Shown here: one piece after another, positions 14,223-23,122 of the stretch | Layout: every line of letters starts with the position of its first letter | Position numbering within the stretch: position 1 is the stretch's first letter | NCBI GenBank assembly: GCA_017504655.1 | Contig: JAFVQT010000064.1 | Location: 1-32,762 of the forward strand | Source of the DNA: Clostridia bacterium | GTDB lineage: Bacteria > Bacillota > Clostridia > Christensenellales > Borkfalkiaceae | Reading direction: 5' to 3' | Length of the DNA: 32,762 nucleotides | Notes under the pieces: model-generated | The model's input: the letters and a program-made list of their open reading frames with translations, nothing else | What the model was told of the DNA's origin: nothing | Database searches by the model: none | Translations under genes and position numbers: made by a program

Positions 14223-15644
14223 ATGAAATACGTAGTAGAAAAAGGCGAAAAGAGCACCGTTAAAATCAGCATTACTTTAACCGCTAAGGAGTGGGACGAG
14301 GCTCAGGTGTTAGCTTACAACAAAACTAAGGGTAAATATCAGATTCAAGGTTTCAGAAAAGGCCATGTACCCAAGGCTGTAATCGAACAGTTTTACGGTA
14401 AGGGTGTTTTCTATGAAGACGCAATAAACGAGGCTTTCTCTAAATATTACTTTGATATTTTAGATAAAGAAACCGAAATCGAGCCTATCGACAGACCTGA
14501 CGTCGCTATTGATAAGATTGATGAAAAGGGTCTTAAGATGACAGCAACCGTACCCGTAAAGCCTGAGGTTACTATCGGCGCATACAAAGGTATAAAGGTT
14601 GACAAAGTTGAGTATAATGTAAACGACGACGATATTGCAACCGAGGTAAACAGACTTTTAGAGCAAAATGCAACTGAAGAAAACGTTGAAGGCAGACCTT
14701 GTCAAAACGGCGATATTACCGTTATCGATTACAGCGGAAGCGTAGACGGTGTTAAGTTTGACGGTGGCACTGCCGAAAAGCAAAACCTTACTTTAGGCAG
14801 CGGAATGTTTATCCCCGGCTTTGAAGACCAGGTAGTTGGCATGAATATCGGCGAAACCAAGGATATCAACGTTAAGTTCCCCGATGACTACGGCGCAGAG
14901 GACCTTAAGGGTAAAGACGCTGTGTTTACCGTAACCCTTCACGAAATCAAGGAGAAAAAGACCCCCGAGCTTACCGATGAATTCGTAAAGGAAAAGGCTA
15001 ATGCAGATTCTGTTGACGCATATAAGGCAAGCGTTAAGGAAAGACTTGAAAAGGCTAACGCTCAAAGAGCTGAAAGAGAAATCGAGGATAGCCTTATCAA
15101 AGCTATTGCCGATGCAAGTGAGGTTGAAATCCCCGATGCTTTAGTAGAAAGAGAAATCGACAGCATGGTTCAGCAAACCTCATACAGGCTTATGTATCAG
15201 GGTCTTAAGTTTGAAGACTACCTTAAATATACCGGTCAAACGTTAGAGGCTTACAGAGATGGTTGCAAGGATTCTGCAAAGGATCACGTTAAAACTCAAC
15301 TCGTAATCGATAAGATTATTACAGAAGAAAAGCTTGAAGCAACCGAAGAAGAAATTGAGGCTAAGCTTGCTGAGCAGGCAGAATCTGTTGGCAAGAGCCT
15401 TAAAGAGTACAGAAAGTCTGTAAACGACAAGCAAATCAGCTACTTGGAAAACGGTATTATTATCGACAAGCTCTTCAAGTTCTTAAAAGAGAACAACGAG
15501 ATTGGCGCGCCTGCTAAAAAGCCTGCAGCAAAGAAAACCGCTACTGCAACCAAGTCTGCTGCTACAAAGACTGCAACCGCTAAAAAGACGACTACTGCAA
15601 AAAAGACTACAGCAAAAAAGGATGCTGAAAAGGTAGAAGAATAA
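14223..15644 (+). CDS. tig: Trigger factor with basic Ala/Lys/Thr tail
   Basis: 473 aa. In order: an N-terminal ribosome-binding domain with the signature GFRKGHVPK (43-51) that docks at L23; an FKBP-like peptidyl-prolyl isomerase domain (about 150-245: GDITVIDYSGSVDG, MFIPGFEDQVVGM, FPDDYGAEDLKGKDAVF); and a helical chaperone C-domain (to about 425). Residues 426-473 form a low-complexity tail of AKK/TAKK/ATKT units ending in acidic KDAEKVEE, resembling the tails of histone-H1-like proteins. Typical trigger factors end soon after the C-domain. The tail may add contacts to rRNA or other nucleic acid. It is the first nascent-chain chaperone, placed ahead of clpP-clpX as in many bacteria; a terminator separates it from clpP. 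Confidence 0.96.
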   Translation: MKYVVEKGEKSTVKISITLTAKEWDEAQVLAYNKTKGKYQIQGFRKGHVPKAVIEQFYGKGVFYEDAINEAFSKYYFDILDKETEIEPIDRPDVAIDKIDEKGLKMTATVPVKPEVTIGAYKGIKVDKVEYNVNDDDIATEVNRLLEQNATEENVEGRPCQNGDITVIDYSGSVDGVKFDGGTAEKQNLTLGSGMFIPGFEDQVVGMNIGETKDINVKFPDDYGAEDLKGKDAVFTVTLHEIKEKKTPELTDEFVKEKANADSVDAYKASVKERLEKANAQRAEREIEDSLIKAIADASEVEIPDALVEREIDSMVQQTSYRLMYQGLKFEDYLKYTGQTLEAYRDGCKDSAKDHVKTQLVIDKIITEEKLEATEEEIEAKLAEQAESVGKSLKEYRKSVNDKQISYLENGIIIDKLFKFLKENNEIGAPAKKPAAKKTATATKSAATKTATAKKTTTAKKTTAKKDAEKVEE

Positions 15645-15652
15645 TAAACGAA

Positions 15653-15680
15653 GGGGGTAATTAAAAATTACCCTCTTTTT
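15653..15680 (+). terminator. Intrinsic terminator of tig
   Basis: GGGGGTAATT (15653-15662) pairs with AATTACCCTC (15666-15675), including one G-T, with a 3-nt loop and TTTTT after it. Confidence 0.85.
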
Positions 15681-15688
15681 ATCCCAAT

Positions 15689-15706
15689 TTGCAAAGCTTT
15701 TTGCAA
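15689..15706 (+). promoter_or_regulatory. Inverted repeat upstream of clpP
   Basis: TTGCAAA (15689-15695) and TTTGCAA (15700-15706) form a perfect inverted repeat with a 4-nt centre, 35 nt upstream of the clpP start. TTGCAA may also serve as a -35, but no matching -10 at good spacing is obvious. No CtsR or CIRCE box was found. A candidate operator only. Confidence 0.35.
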
Positions 15707-15740
15707 TGGGGCTTTAAAATAAATTACAAGGGGAAACAAT

Positions 15741-16331
15741 ATGGCACTTATTCCTATGGTCATCGACCAAACTGACAGAGGTGAACGCTCTTACGATATA
15801 TATTCTAAGCTTTTAGAGGAGAGAATAGTATTTATTACGGGTGAGATAAACGACGCATTGGCAAACACGGTCGTTGCTCAGCTTTTATACTTAGAGGCAA
15901 AAGCACCTCAAAAGGATATCACTATATATATAAACAGTCCGGGCGGAAGCGTTTCGGCAGGTCTTGCTATATACGATACAATGAATTATATTTCTTGCGA
16001 CGTGGTTACCATTTGCATTGGTATGGCTGCAAGTATGGGTGCGTTTTTGCTTTCAAGCGGAACAAAGGGCAAGAGATATTCTCTTCCTTCAAGCGAAATT
16101 ATGATACATCAGCCCTTAGGCGGTGCGCAGGGTCAGGCAAGTGATATAAAAATTCAAGCAGAGCATATTTTAAAGACTAAGAAAAAGCTCAACACCATTC
16201 TTTCTGCAAATACGGGCAGAAGCTTTGAAGAGATTGAAAGGGCTACCGACAGAGATAATTATTTAAGTGCCGACGAAGCCTTGGTTTACGGGCTTATCGA
16301 CAAGATTTTTTATAATAGAAAAGGAGAGTAA
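15741..16331 (+). CDS. clpP: ATP-dependent Clp protease proteolytic subunit
   Basis: 196 aa, the normal ClpP length. The catalytic triad is in its standard places: Ser98 in GMAASMGA, His123 in MIHQPLGG and Asp172 in [10 protein letters not shown]. The [11 protein letters not shown] oxyanion/strand motif and the short N-terminal IPMVI axial-loop region are present. It is a cytoplasmic tetradecameric peptidase fed by ClpX (the next gene) and perhaps ClpC elsewhere. SD AAGGGG lies upstream of the ATG. The stop codon abuts the clpX start, so the two subunits are made together. Confidence 0.98.
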   Translation: MALIPMVIDQTDRGERSYDIYSKLLEERIVFITGEINDALANTVVAQLLYLEAKAPQKDITIYINSPGGSVSAGLAIYDTMNYISCDVVTICIGMAASMGAFLLSSGTKGKRYSLPSSEIMIHQPLGGAQGQASDIKIQAEHILKTKKKLNTILSANTGRSFEEIERATDRDNYLSADEALVYGLIDKIFYNRKGE

Positions 16332-17570
16332 ATGTCTGATTTTTTTGATAAAGAGCACGAAGAGGTTTGTTCGTTTTGCAACAAGCCCAGAGAAAAGGCG
16401 AGAAAGCTTGTCAGCGGACCGAACGGCACGTGTATTTGTGAAGAGTGCGTAGAGATTTGTCAGGAAATTTTAAGGCTTGATAAAGAAAAGGCCGATTATG
16501 AGAACGTTAAGCTTTTAAAGCCTCAGGAGATAAAATCCGAGCTCGATAAATATATAGTAGGTCAGGATAAGGCTAAAAAGGTACTGTCCGTTGCCGTATA
16601 TAACCACTATAAAAGGGTTAATTACAGGGGCAATTTAGCTGATGACACGGAGATTGAAAAGAGCAATATATTGCTTTTAGGGCCTACGGGCTCGGGCAAG
16701 ACCTTGCTTGCAAGAACGCTTGCAAAAATCCTCAACGTTCCGTTTGCAGTAGCAGACGCAACGACACTTACCGAGGCGGGCTACGTTGGTGAAGATGTAG
16801 AAAATATCCTTTTAAAGCTTATTCAAAACGCAGATTATAATATAGAAAAGGCTCAAAGAGGAATAATTTATATCGACGAGATAGATAAAATTGCAAGAAA
16901 GACCGAAAACGTTTCCATAACGCGTGACGTTTCGGGCGAGGGCGTTCAGCAGGCTCTTTTAAAGATTATCGAGTCTACGGTTGCGTCAGTTCCTCCGCAG
17001 GGTGGTAGAAAGCATCCACAGCAGGATTGCATAAGAATTGACACCACGAATATTTTATTTATATGCGGTGGCGCGTTTGTCGGTCTTGATAAAATCGTTG
17101 CAAGGCGCAAGGATAATTCTTCCTTCGGCTTTGGCGGAGAAATTAAAAAAGACGGTGAAAACACCTCGGTTTATTTAGAAGACGTTCAACCTCAGGACTT
17201 GACTAAGTTTGGGCTTATTCCCGAGTTTGTAGGCAGAATGCCGATAACCGTAAGCTTGCACGCGCTTGACGAAAAGGCTCTCGTTAAAATTATGACAGAG
17301 CCTAAAAACGCAATCGTTAAGCAGTATAAAAAGCTCGTTGGCTTTGACGACGTAGAGTTAGAGGTAACCGACGATGCGGTTTTAGAGGTTGCTAAACGTG
17401 CAATTTCTTTAAAGACGGGTGCAAGAGGTCTTAGAACTATCTTTGAAAATTTAATGCTCGACAGTATGTATCATATTCCCAGCGAAAAGGATATTCAAAA
17501 GGTTATTATAGATAAAGAGGTTGTTTTGGGCAATAAGACACCTGAGATTGTCAGAAAGGATATAGCGTAG
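16332..17570 (+). CDS. clpX: ATP-dependent Clp protease ATPase subunit ClpX
   Basis: 412 aa. An N-terminal zinc-binding domain (C13, C16, C36, C39) is followed by a single AAA+ module with Walker A GPTGSGKT (117-124), Walker [11 protein letters not shown], the pore loop GYVGEDVE and C-terminal sensor-2 GARGLRTI. The ClpP-docking loop, usually Ile-Gly-Phe, reads Phe-Gly-Phe (265-267) in SSFGFGGE. It unfolds tagged substrates, such as SsrA-tagged or Ala-tailed chains, and passes them to ClpP. The ATG follows the clpP stop directly, with its SD AAAGGAGAG inside the last clpP codons. Confidence 0.98.
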   Translation: MSDFFDKEHEEVCSFCNKPREKARKLVSGPNGTCICEECVEICQEILRLDKEKADYENVKLLKPQEIKSELDKYIVGQDKAKKVLSVAVYNHYKRVNYRGNLADDTEIEKSNILLLGPTGSGKTLLARTLAKILNVPFAVADATTLTEAGYVGEDVENILLKLIQNADYNIEKAQRGIIYIDEIDKIARKTENVSITRDVSGEGVQQALLKIIESTVASVPPQGGRKHPQQDCIRIDTTNILFICGGAFVGLDKIVARRKDNSSFGFGGEIKKDGENTSVYLEDVQPQDLTKFGLIPEFVGRMPITVSLHALDEKALVKIMTEPKNAIVKQYKKLVGFDDVELEVTDDAVLEVAKRAISLKTGARGLRTIFENLMLDSMYHIPSEKDIQKVIIDKEVVLGNKTPEIVRKDIA

Positions 17571-17584
17571 CATCACGCAAAATA

Positions 17585-17609
17585 AAAAGCCAAGCATCGC
17601 TTGGCTTTT
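17585..17609 (+). terminator. Intrinsic terminator of clpP-clpX
   Basis: AAAAGCCAAGC (17585-17595), loop ATC, then GCTTGGCTTTT (17599-17609). A short stem with a T run, 15 nt after the clpX stop. Confidence 0.85.
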
Positions 17610-17626
17610 CTAATGCAAAAACAGTA

Positions 17627-17644
17627 AATAATCGACTTATAGAT
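17627..17644 (+). repeat. Intergenic palindromic repeat, copy 2
   Basis: AATAATCGACTTATAGAT, identical to copy 1 on the opposite strand. It lies between the clpX and typA terminators and is followed by a T-rich stretch ending GGTAAAA, as on one side of copy 1. Confidence 0.7.
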
Positions 17645-17655
17645 AGGTTTTTTGG

Positions 17656-17688
17656 TAAAAACGCCGTTGCATTTATTTGCAACGGCGT
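17656..17688 (-). terminator. Intrinsic terminator of typA
   Basis: A perfect 11-bp stem, ACGCCGTTGCA (17661-17671) with TGCAACGGCGT (17678-17688), followed on the minus strand by a TTTT run (17657-17660). Confidence 0.85.
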
Positions 17689-17709
17689 AATTTTTATTAT
17701 GAAATTGAA

Positions 17710-19536
17710 TTAATCCTGCTTACGGTTTTTAGCCCATTCCTTCATGCGTAAATCTCTTGATAAGATTTTCTTTCTGAGTCTGATAGAAACAGGGGTGACC
17801 TCTACGAGCTCGTCGTCTGCAATAAATTCAAGACATTGCTCTAAAGAAAGAAGAGTGGGGGTAACGAGCTTTAACGCCTCGTCACTGCCTGAGGCTCTGT
17901 TGTTTGTGAGGTGCTTTACCTTACATACGTTTACCGTTAAGTCCTCGTCACGGCTGTTTTCGCCAACGACCTGACCTTCGTAAACCTTTTCGCCTGCGCC
18001 AAGGAAGAGTGTACATCTTTCTTGAGCATTGAAAAGACCGTATTGAGTGGTAACGCCCGTTTCAAATACAACTAAGCTACCTCTCGTTCTTGCAGGGATA
18101 TCGCCCTTGTATTCTTCGTAGCCTGCAAACACGTGGCTCATAATACCAAAGCCCTTTGTATCTGTAAGCATTTCGCTACGGTAACCGAAAAGACATCTTG
18201 CAGGAATTTTAAACTGAAGCTTAGTAGTGCCTCTGTCGTCTGCAGTCATTTCTATAAGCTCGCCCTTTCTTGCACCAAGCTTATTCATAATCGCGCCCAC
18301 GTAATCGTTAGGAACTTCAACAACGAGGTCTTCCATAGGTTCGTGAGTTTTGCCGTTGATTTCTTTAAAAATAACCTTTGGGCGAGATACTTGGAATTCA
18401 TATCCCTCTCTTCTCATATTTTCAATGAGAATAGAAAGGTGCAATTCGCCCCTACCGAAAACCTTAAAGGTGTCTGCGCTGTCAGTTTCTTCAACGCGCA
18501 TAGAAACGTTAGTTTCTATTTCCTTAAAAAGCCTTGCTCTTAAATGTCTGGATGTAACGTATTTACCCTCTTTACCTGCAAACGGACTGTTGTTTACCAT
18601 AAAGAACATAGAAACGGTAGGCTCGTCTATTGCGACAAAGGGGAGCTGTTCTATACAGTCGGGCGAGCAAACTGTTTCGCCTATATTTATCTTTTCAATA
18701 CCCGAAAGAGCAATGATGTCGCCCATTTCGGCGTTTTCAACTTCAATACGCTTAAGACCTTCAAACTGGTAGAGCTTGCCAACTCTTGCGCTTGTAGTCG
18801 TTTTGTCCGTATGAATCAAAGTAACGGGTTGACCGTCCTTTATCTTACCTCTGACAATTCTGCCTATGCCTATTCTGCCAACGTATTCGTCGTAGTCGAC
18901 GTTACAGATAATTGCTTGCAAGGGCTCGTCGAGCTCGCCTTGTGGGGCAGGGATTTCAGATAAAATAGTATCGAGAAGGGGGCTCATACTGTCGCCGTGC
19001 TCGGTGGGAGAGGTGGATGCCCAGCCCTGCTTTGCGCTTGCGTAAACAACCTTAAAATCAAGTTGGTCGTCGTTAGCGCCAAGCTCAATAAACAGGTCTA
19101 TAATACCGTCAATCGTCTTATCAAGGTCACCGCCCTTGTCAATTTTATTAACGCAAACGATAGGCTTTTTGTTAAGTGATAACGCCTTTTTTAAAACGTA
19201 TCTCGTTTGAGGCATGCAGCCTTCAACTGCGTCTACTAAAAGAACGACGCCGTCTACCATAGAGAGAATACGCTCAACCTCACCGCCAAAGTCTGCGTGT
19301 CCGGGGGTGTCGATAATATTTATTTTAGTGTCTTTATAAATAACGGCAGTATTTTTAGCAAGGATAGTAATACCCCTTTCCTTTTCGATATCGCCACTAT
19401 CCATAACTCTGTCTGCAACCGCCTCGTTTGCGCGGAAGATATTATTTTGCTTTAAAAGACCGTCAACCAGGGTGGTTTTGCCGTGGTCAACGTGGGCTAT
19501 AATTGCAATATTTCTTACGCTGTTTCTAATTCCCAT
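17710..19536 (-). CDS. typA: Translational GTPase TypA/BipA
   Basis: 608 aa, the expected length. The GTPase domain has AHVDHGKTT (14-22), a switch I region with [19 protein letters not shown] and NKIDK. It is followed by EF-Tu domain-2-like, EF-G III/V-like and TypA-specific C-terminal domains ([21 protein letters not shown], then the [16 protein letters not shown] region). TypA binds the 70S ribosome at the EF-G site and supports 50S assembly and growth under cold or other stress. It has its own promoter and terminator and SD AAAGGAG, and is convergent with clpX. Confidence 0.97.
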   Translation of the reverse strand: MGIRNSVRNIAIIAHVDHGKTTLVDGLLKQNNIFRANEAVADRVMDSGDIEKERGITILAKNTAVIYKDTKINIIDTPGHADFGGEVERILSMVDGVVLLVDAVEGCMPQTRYVLKKALSLNKKPIVCVNKIDKGGDLDKTIDGIIDLFIELGANDDQLDFKVVYASAKQGWASTSPTEHGDSMSPLLDTILSEIPAPQGELDEPLQAIICNVDYDEYVGRIGIGRIVRGKIKDGQPVTLIHTDKTTTSARVGKLYQFEGLKRIEVENAEMGDIIALSGIEKINIGETVCSPDCIEQLPFVAIDEPTVSMFFMVNNSPFAGKEGKYVTSRHLRARLFKEIETNVSMRVEETDSADTFKVFGRGELHLSILIENMRREGYEFQVSRPKVIFKEINGKTHEPMEDLVVEVPNDYVGAIMNKLGARKGELIEMTADDRGTTKLQFKIPARCLFGYRSEMLTDTKGFGIMSHVFAGYEEYKGDIPARTRGSLVVFETGVTTQYGLFNAQERCTLFLGAGEKVYEGQVVGENSRDEDLTVNVCKVKHLTNNRASGSDEALKLVTPTLLSLEQCLEFIADDELVEVTPVSIRLRKKILSRDLRMKEWAKNRKQD

Positions 19537-19562
19537 ATAATTTCTCCTTTAGTCCACAAAAT

Positions 19563-19591
19563 AGTATAATCTTATTAGAAAAATTTGTCAA
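19563..19591 (-). promoter_or_regulatory. Promoter of typA
   Basis: On the minus strand, consensus -35 TTGACA (19586-19591) and -10 TATACT (19563-19568) with a 17-bp spacer, about 27 bp before the typA start. Confidence 0.75.
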
Positions 19592-19615
19592 TTAAATGAA
19601 AATACTTTTAAAAAA

Positions 19616-19651
19616 TAGACATTTTTTAAAGAATGTGTTACAATTTAAGTA
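19616..19651 (+). promoter_or_regulatory. Promoter of the asparaginase operon (leaderless start)
   Basis: -35 TAGACA (19616-19621) and extended -10 TGTTACAAT (core 19639-19644) with a 17-bp spacer. The predicted transcription start, 7 nt after the -10, is the A of the ATG at 19651. No Shine-Dalgarno is present. Confidence 0.6.
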
Positions 19652-20652
19652 TGAAAAAGATACTTATGATAGCAACGGGAGGAACTATTGCGTCCAGGCT
19701 CGGGGATAACGGGCTTTCACCGCAAATGAGTGGGGAAGAATTGCTTTCTTACGTTCCTCAAATAAAGGAGTTTTGCGAGGTTGAGTGTATTCAGCTTATG
19801 AATATTGACTCCACCAACTTTTCGCCCGTAGAGTGGGAATTGCTCGCTAAAACAATCGAGCAAAATTACGAAGGGTACGACGGGTTTGTTATATGCCACG
19901 GAACGGATACTATGGCGTATACGTCAGCCGTGCTTTCTTTTCTTATTCCCAAAAGCCCTAAGCCTATCGTTATAACAGGCTCTCAAAAGCCTATTGATCT
20001 AATGATTACAGATGCTAAAAACAATCTTTTAGACAGCTTTTTGTATTGCGTCAGTAAAAAGGCTTGCGGTGTTAGCATAGTCTTTAACGGCAAGGTTATA
20101 AACGGCGCAAGGGCTAAAAAGATGTATTCCAAAAATTACAACGCCTTTTCGAGTATAAACTATCCGTTAGTTGCGATAATTCAAGACGGAAAGGTAATGA
20201 GCTACCGTGACAGAAAGTATTCGGGTAAGCCTGTGTTTTACAGTAAGCTTGACCCGTCCGTCGGTGTGTTTAAGATTATTCCCGGCGCAGACAGCAAGGT
20301 TTTAGACCAATATTTTAGCTTTTACGACGCGGTAGTTGTAGAAAGTTTTGGTACGGGTGGTATTCCCGACGGAGAAAACAGAGGGTTTTATTCGGTAATA
20401 GAAAAGTGGAAAAAGAAAGGTAAAATTCTCGTAATGTGTACGCAGGTCGTAAACGACGGTAGCGATATGACCGTTTATAAGGTGGGAAAAAGTCTTAAAG
20501 AAAAATACGGATTTTTAGAGTCTTACGATATGACGCTTGAAGCGGTGGTTGCCAAGCTCATGTGGATACTTGCAATTACAAAAACGCCTTATAAGGTTAA
20601 GAAAATGTTCTACCGTAACGTGGTAGACGAAATTTTATACACAGAGGAATAA
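19651..20652 (+). CDS. ansA: L-asparaginase, type I
   Basis: 333 aa from the ATG at 19651 (an in-frame ATG at 19633 lies upstream of the -10 and would not be transcribed). It has the two catalytic threonine motifs of asparaginase/glutaminase enzymes, ATGGTIAS (Thr12) and HGTDTMAYT, plus VITGSQKP and the C-terminal ESFGTGGIP stretch. There is no signal peptide, consistent with a cytoplasmic AnsA-type enzyme hydrolysing asparagine to aspartate and ammonia. It heads a run of five same-strand genes, with the ABC exporter 1 nt downstream. The lack of a leader means its translation would not use an SD. Confidence 0.92.
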   Translation: MKKILMIATGGTIASRLGDNGLSPQMSGEELLSYVPQIKEFCEVECIQLMNIDSTNFSPVEWELLAKTIEQNYEGYDGFVICHGTDTMAYTSAVLSFLIPKSPKPIVITGSQKPIDLMITDAKNNLLDSFLYCVSKKACGVSIVFNGKVINGARAKKMYSKNYNAFSSINYPLVAIIQDGKVMSYRDRKYSGKPVFYSKLDPSVGVFKIIPGADSKVLDQYFSFYDAVVVESFGTGGIPDGENRGFYSVIEKWKKKGKILVMCTQVVNDGSDMTVYKVGKSLKEKYGFLESYDMTLEAVVAKLMWILAITKTPYKVKKMFYRNVVDEILYTEE

Positions 20653-20653
20653 A

Positions 20654-22372
20654 ATGATTAGAAAATTTGCCAGATACTACAGACCGCATTGGAAGCTGTT
20701 TTTACTTGATATGATTTGCGCACTGCTCGTTGCAGTTTGCAATCTCGTATATCCAAAGGTTGCGGGTGAAATTACAAAGGTAAGAGAGATAAACTTCGTA
20801 ATTATGTGGGGTAGCGTGCTACTCGGCATATTCGTTTTAAAAGCCGTGCTCAATTATATAATCGCATACTGGGGGCACGTAGTCGGCGTAAGAATTCAAG
20901 GCGATATGAGAAGAGATTTGTTTAATCATCTTCAAAAATTACCGTTTTCTTATTATGACGAAACAAAAACAGGCTCTATAATGAGCAGACTTATAAACGA
21001 CTTGTTTGAAATCTCAGAGCTTGCCCATCACGGACCCGAGGATATCTTCTTATCGCTTGTAACCATGATTGGAGCACTTATTATGGTGTTTACCATACAC
21101 CCTCTTTTATCTCTCGTGGTTATAGTCGTTCTTCCGTTAATAATATTGATTGCCGTAAAGCTCAGAGGGGGAATGATGAAGTCTTTCAGGCTTTCGAGAG
21201 AAAAAACTGCGGAGATAAACTCTGCGGTAGAAAGCTCTGTTTCGGGTATAAGAGTATCTAAGGCATATACTGCCGAGGTGCACGAAAACGAAAAGTTCAA
21301 CCATGCAAACGAAGGACTTCAAAGCGCAAGAGCAATGCAGTATAAGGCAATGAGTAATTTCCATACTGCAATGAGCTTTTCAATGGACTTTTTATATTTG
21401 CTTGCCTTTGTTGCAGGCGGTATACTTTATTGCTTAGACTGGATACAAATAGACGGTCTTACCGCATACGTTTTGTACGTAGCAAGCCTTATAACTCCTA
21501 TAAGAACCTTCGTTGCAATTTTTGAGCAAATTCAACAGGGCATGACCGGGTTTGAAAGATTTCAGGAAACGCTTGCCGAAATACCCGAAAATGAAACAAA
21601 AACCCCTGTAGAAGTCGATAAATTGCAGGGTAACATTGTTTTTGACAACGTAAGTTTTAGATATAAAAAGCAAAAGGACGACGAGGAAAGCCTTATTTTA
21701 AACGACCTCTCTTTAAATATAAAGGCAGGCGAAACGGTGGCTTTAGTAGGTCCGTCGGGCGGTGGAAAGACTACGCTTTGTAACCTTATTCCAAGGTTTT
21801 ACGAGATTGACGAGGGCAGAATTTCAATCGACGGAATAGATACTCGTGATATGAGATTTTACGACCTTCGCAAAAATATAGGTATAGTAGCTCAAGACGT
21901 GTTTATATTCAGCGGTACGGTAAAGGACAATATCGCATACGGTGATTTTTCTGCGACCGACGAGCAAATTTACGAGGCTGCAAGGCTTGCCAACATTCAC
22001 GATTTTATAACCTCGCTCGACGATGGATACGACACGTACGTAGGTGAAAGAGGTGTTAAGCTCTCGGGTGGACAGAAGCAGAGAATAGCCATAGCAAGGG
22101 CTTTCCTTAAAAACCCACCGATACTTATTTTAGACGAGGCTACGAGTGCGCTTGACAACGTTACCGAAATGCAAATTCAAGAGGCCCTCGAAAGACTTAG
22201 CGTCGGCAGAACGACCATAGTCGTTGCACATAGACTTTCAACCGTTAAAAATGCCGACGAGATTATCGTTATAGATAGCGATGGGGTAAAGGAAAGGGGC
22301 ACGCACGTTGAGCTTTTGGCTAAAAACGGAATTTACGCAACCCTTTACAATTATCAATTCAGAAACGCTTGA
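20654..22372 (+). CDS. ABC exporter, transmembrane-ATPase half transporter
   Basis: 572 aa. Residues about 10-310 are a six-helix type IV exporter membrane domain; the coupling region includes KLPFSYYDETKTGSIMSRLINDL. The nucleotide-binding domain follows: Walker A GPSGGGKT (366-373), signature LSGGQ (470-474), Walker B ILILDEATSALD and an H-loop in VVAHRLSTV. It is of the MsbA/BmrA/MdlB class and acts as a homodimer, or as a heterodimer with another half transporter; no second half is adjacent. Substrate unknown (lipid, drug or peptide). SD AGAGGA overlaps the end of ansA. Confidence 0.95.
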   Translation: MIRKFARYYRPHWKLFLLDMICALLVAVCNLVYPKVAGEITKVREINFVIMWGSVLLGIFVLKAVLNYIIAYWGHVVGVRIQGDMRRDLFNHLQKLPFSYYDETKTGSIMSRLINDLFEISELAHHGPEDIFLSLVTMIGALIMVFTIHPLLSLVVIVVLPLIILIAVKLRGGMMKSFRLSREKTAEINSAVESSVSGIRVSKAYTAEVHENEKFNHANEGLQSARAMQYKAMSNFHTAMSFSMDFLYLLAFVAGGILYCLDWIQIDGLTAYVLYVASLITPIRTFVAIFEQIQQGMTGFERFQETLAEIPENETKTPVEVDKLQGNIVFDNVSFRYKKQKDDEESLILNDLSLNIKAGETVALVGPSGGGKTTLCNLIPRFYEIDEGRISIDGIDTRDMRFYDLRKNIGIVAQDVFIFSGTVKDNIAYGDFSATDEQIYEAARLANIHDFITSLDDGYDTYVGERGVKLSGGQKQRIAIARAFLKNPPILILDEATSALDNVTEMQIQEALERLSVGRTTIVVAHRLSTVKNADEIIVIDSDGVKERGTHVELLAKNGIYATLYNYQFRNA

Positions 22373-22382
22373 TAGGTTTAAA

Positions 22383-23084
22383 ATGCTAAATAATAAAGAC
22401 ATAATAGAGCTTTTTAATAAAGATGAACAGCATTTTGCCCTTGCAAAATACGTTTTAGACAAGGGCGGTGAGGTCTTGTATGCCGAAAAAGACGGGCTTT
22501 TGATGCTTTTTAAGGGTATTCACGTGCTTTTCGGCACGAGTAAGGACGGGCTTAAAAAAGCCCTTTCTCTGGTTGAAAGGGCTGACTGCTTTGTTTGCTC
22601 TTCAGAGGAAGAAAGCTGTGCCGTGCTGAAAAGGTTTAAAAATATAACAAGACAAAAGCCTTGCTATCAGATACTTTATAAAAAGCCTTTTGGGGTGGAA
22701 ATCCCACGTGAAACAGTTGTAAAGGTGCTGGAGCCAACCGATGAAAATATAGACTTTGTAACAAAGACATACACGTTGGGCTTTGCAAGAGAGGATATTA
22801 AAAGGCTAATGACAGACTTTACCTTTTACGCAACTTATACAAACGGAGAGATTTCCGGCTATATCGGAAGGCACGACGAGGGCTCTGTCGGTCTACTTGA
22901 AATTATGCCTAAATTCAGGCGTATGGGGCTTGGCGCGTTTTTGGTGGATTATTCTGTCAAAAAGGTAAACGAGCAGGGTGACGTTGCATACTGTAATATA
23001 GAAGTATCTAACGAAAAAAGCTTAAAAATGCACTTGAAAATGAATTTTATTCCATCGGATAAATTTGTGTATTGGTGTAATTAA
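22383..23084 (+). CDS. GNAT family acetyltransferase
   Basis: 233 aa from the ATG at 22383. The frame is open upstream, but that part lies inside the exporter gene and the spacing suits 22383 with a weak AGG site. The N-terminal half (about 1-120) is a divergent domain rich in LFKGIHVLFGTSKDGLKKAL-like sequence. The C-terminal half is a GNAT fold with the acetyl-CoA loop RRMGLGAFL in MPKFRRMGLGAFLVDYSV, then CNIEVSNEKSLKMHLKMNF. The acceptor is unknown. The stop codon TAA is the first three bases of an intergenic repeat. Confidence 0.85.
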   Translation: MLNNKDIIELFNKDEQHFALAKYVLDKGGEVLYAEKDGLLMLFKGIHVLFGTSKDGLKKALSLVERADCFVCSSEEESCAVLKRFKNITRQKPCYQILYKKPFGVEIPRETVVKVLEPTDENIDFVTKTYTLGFAREDIKRLMTDFTFYATYTNGEISGYIGRHDEGSVGLLEIMPKFRRMGLGAFLVDYSVKKVNEQGDVAYCNIEVSNEKSLKMHLKMNFIPSDKFVYWCN

Positions 23085-23097
23085 TCGACTTATAAGT
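23082..23097 (+). repeat. Intergenic palindromic repeat, copy 3
   Basis: TAATCGACTTATAAGT. The leading TAA is the stop codon of the GNAT gene. The remaining spacer runs straight into the AAAAGAGGA Shine-Dalgarno of deoB, so repeat and RBS fill the whole intercistronic gap. Confidence 0.75.
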
Positions 23098-23122
23098 GAC
23101 TTTTTAATTAAAAGAGGACTAA

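Noticed and set aside
15508..15640. Possible DNA tandem repeat or CRISPR-like array at the 3' end of tig
   Set aside because: The periodicity comes from lysine/alanine/threonine codons of a low-complexity protein tail; units are irregular and there are no spacers.
18133..18963. Several long plus-strand frames inside typA
   Set aside because: Overlapping shadows of one strongly conserved gene; no translation signals.
19633..19650. Upstream ATG adding six residues to asparaginase
   Set aside because: It lies upstream of the -10 and would not be in the transcript; homologues start at the MKKILMIATGG-type sequence.
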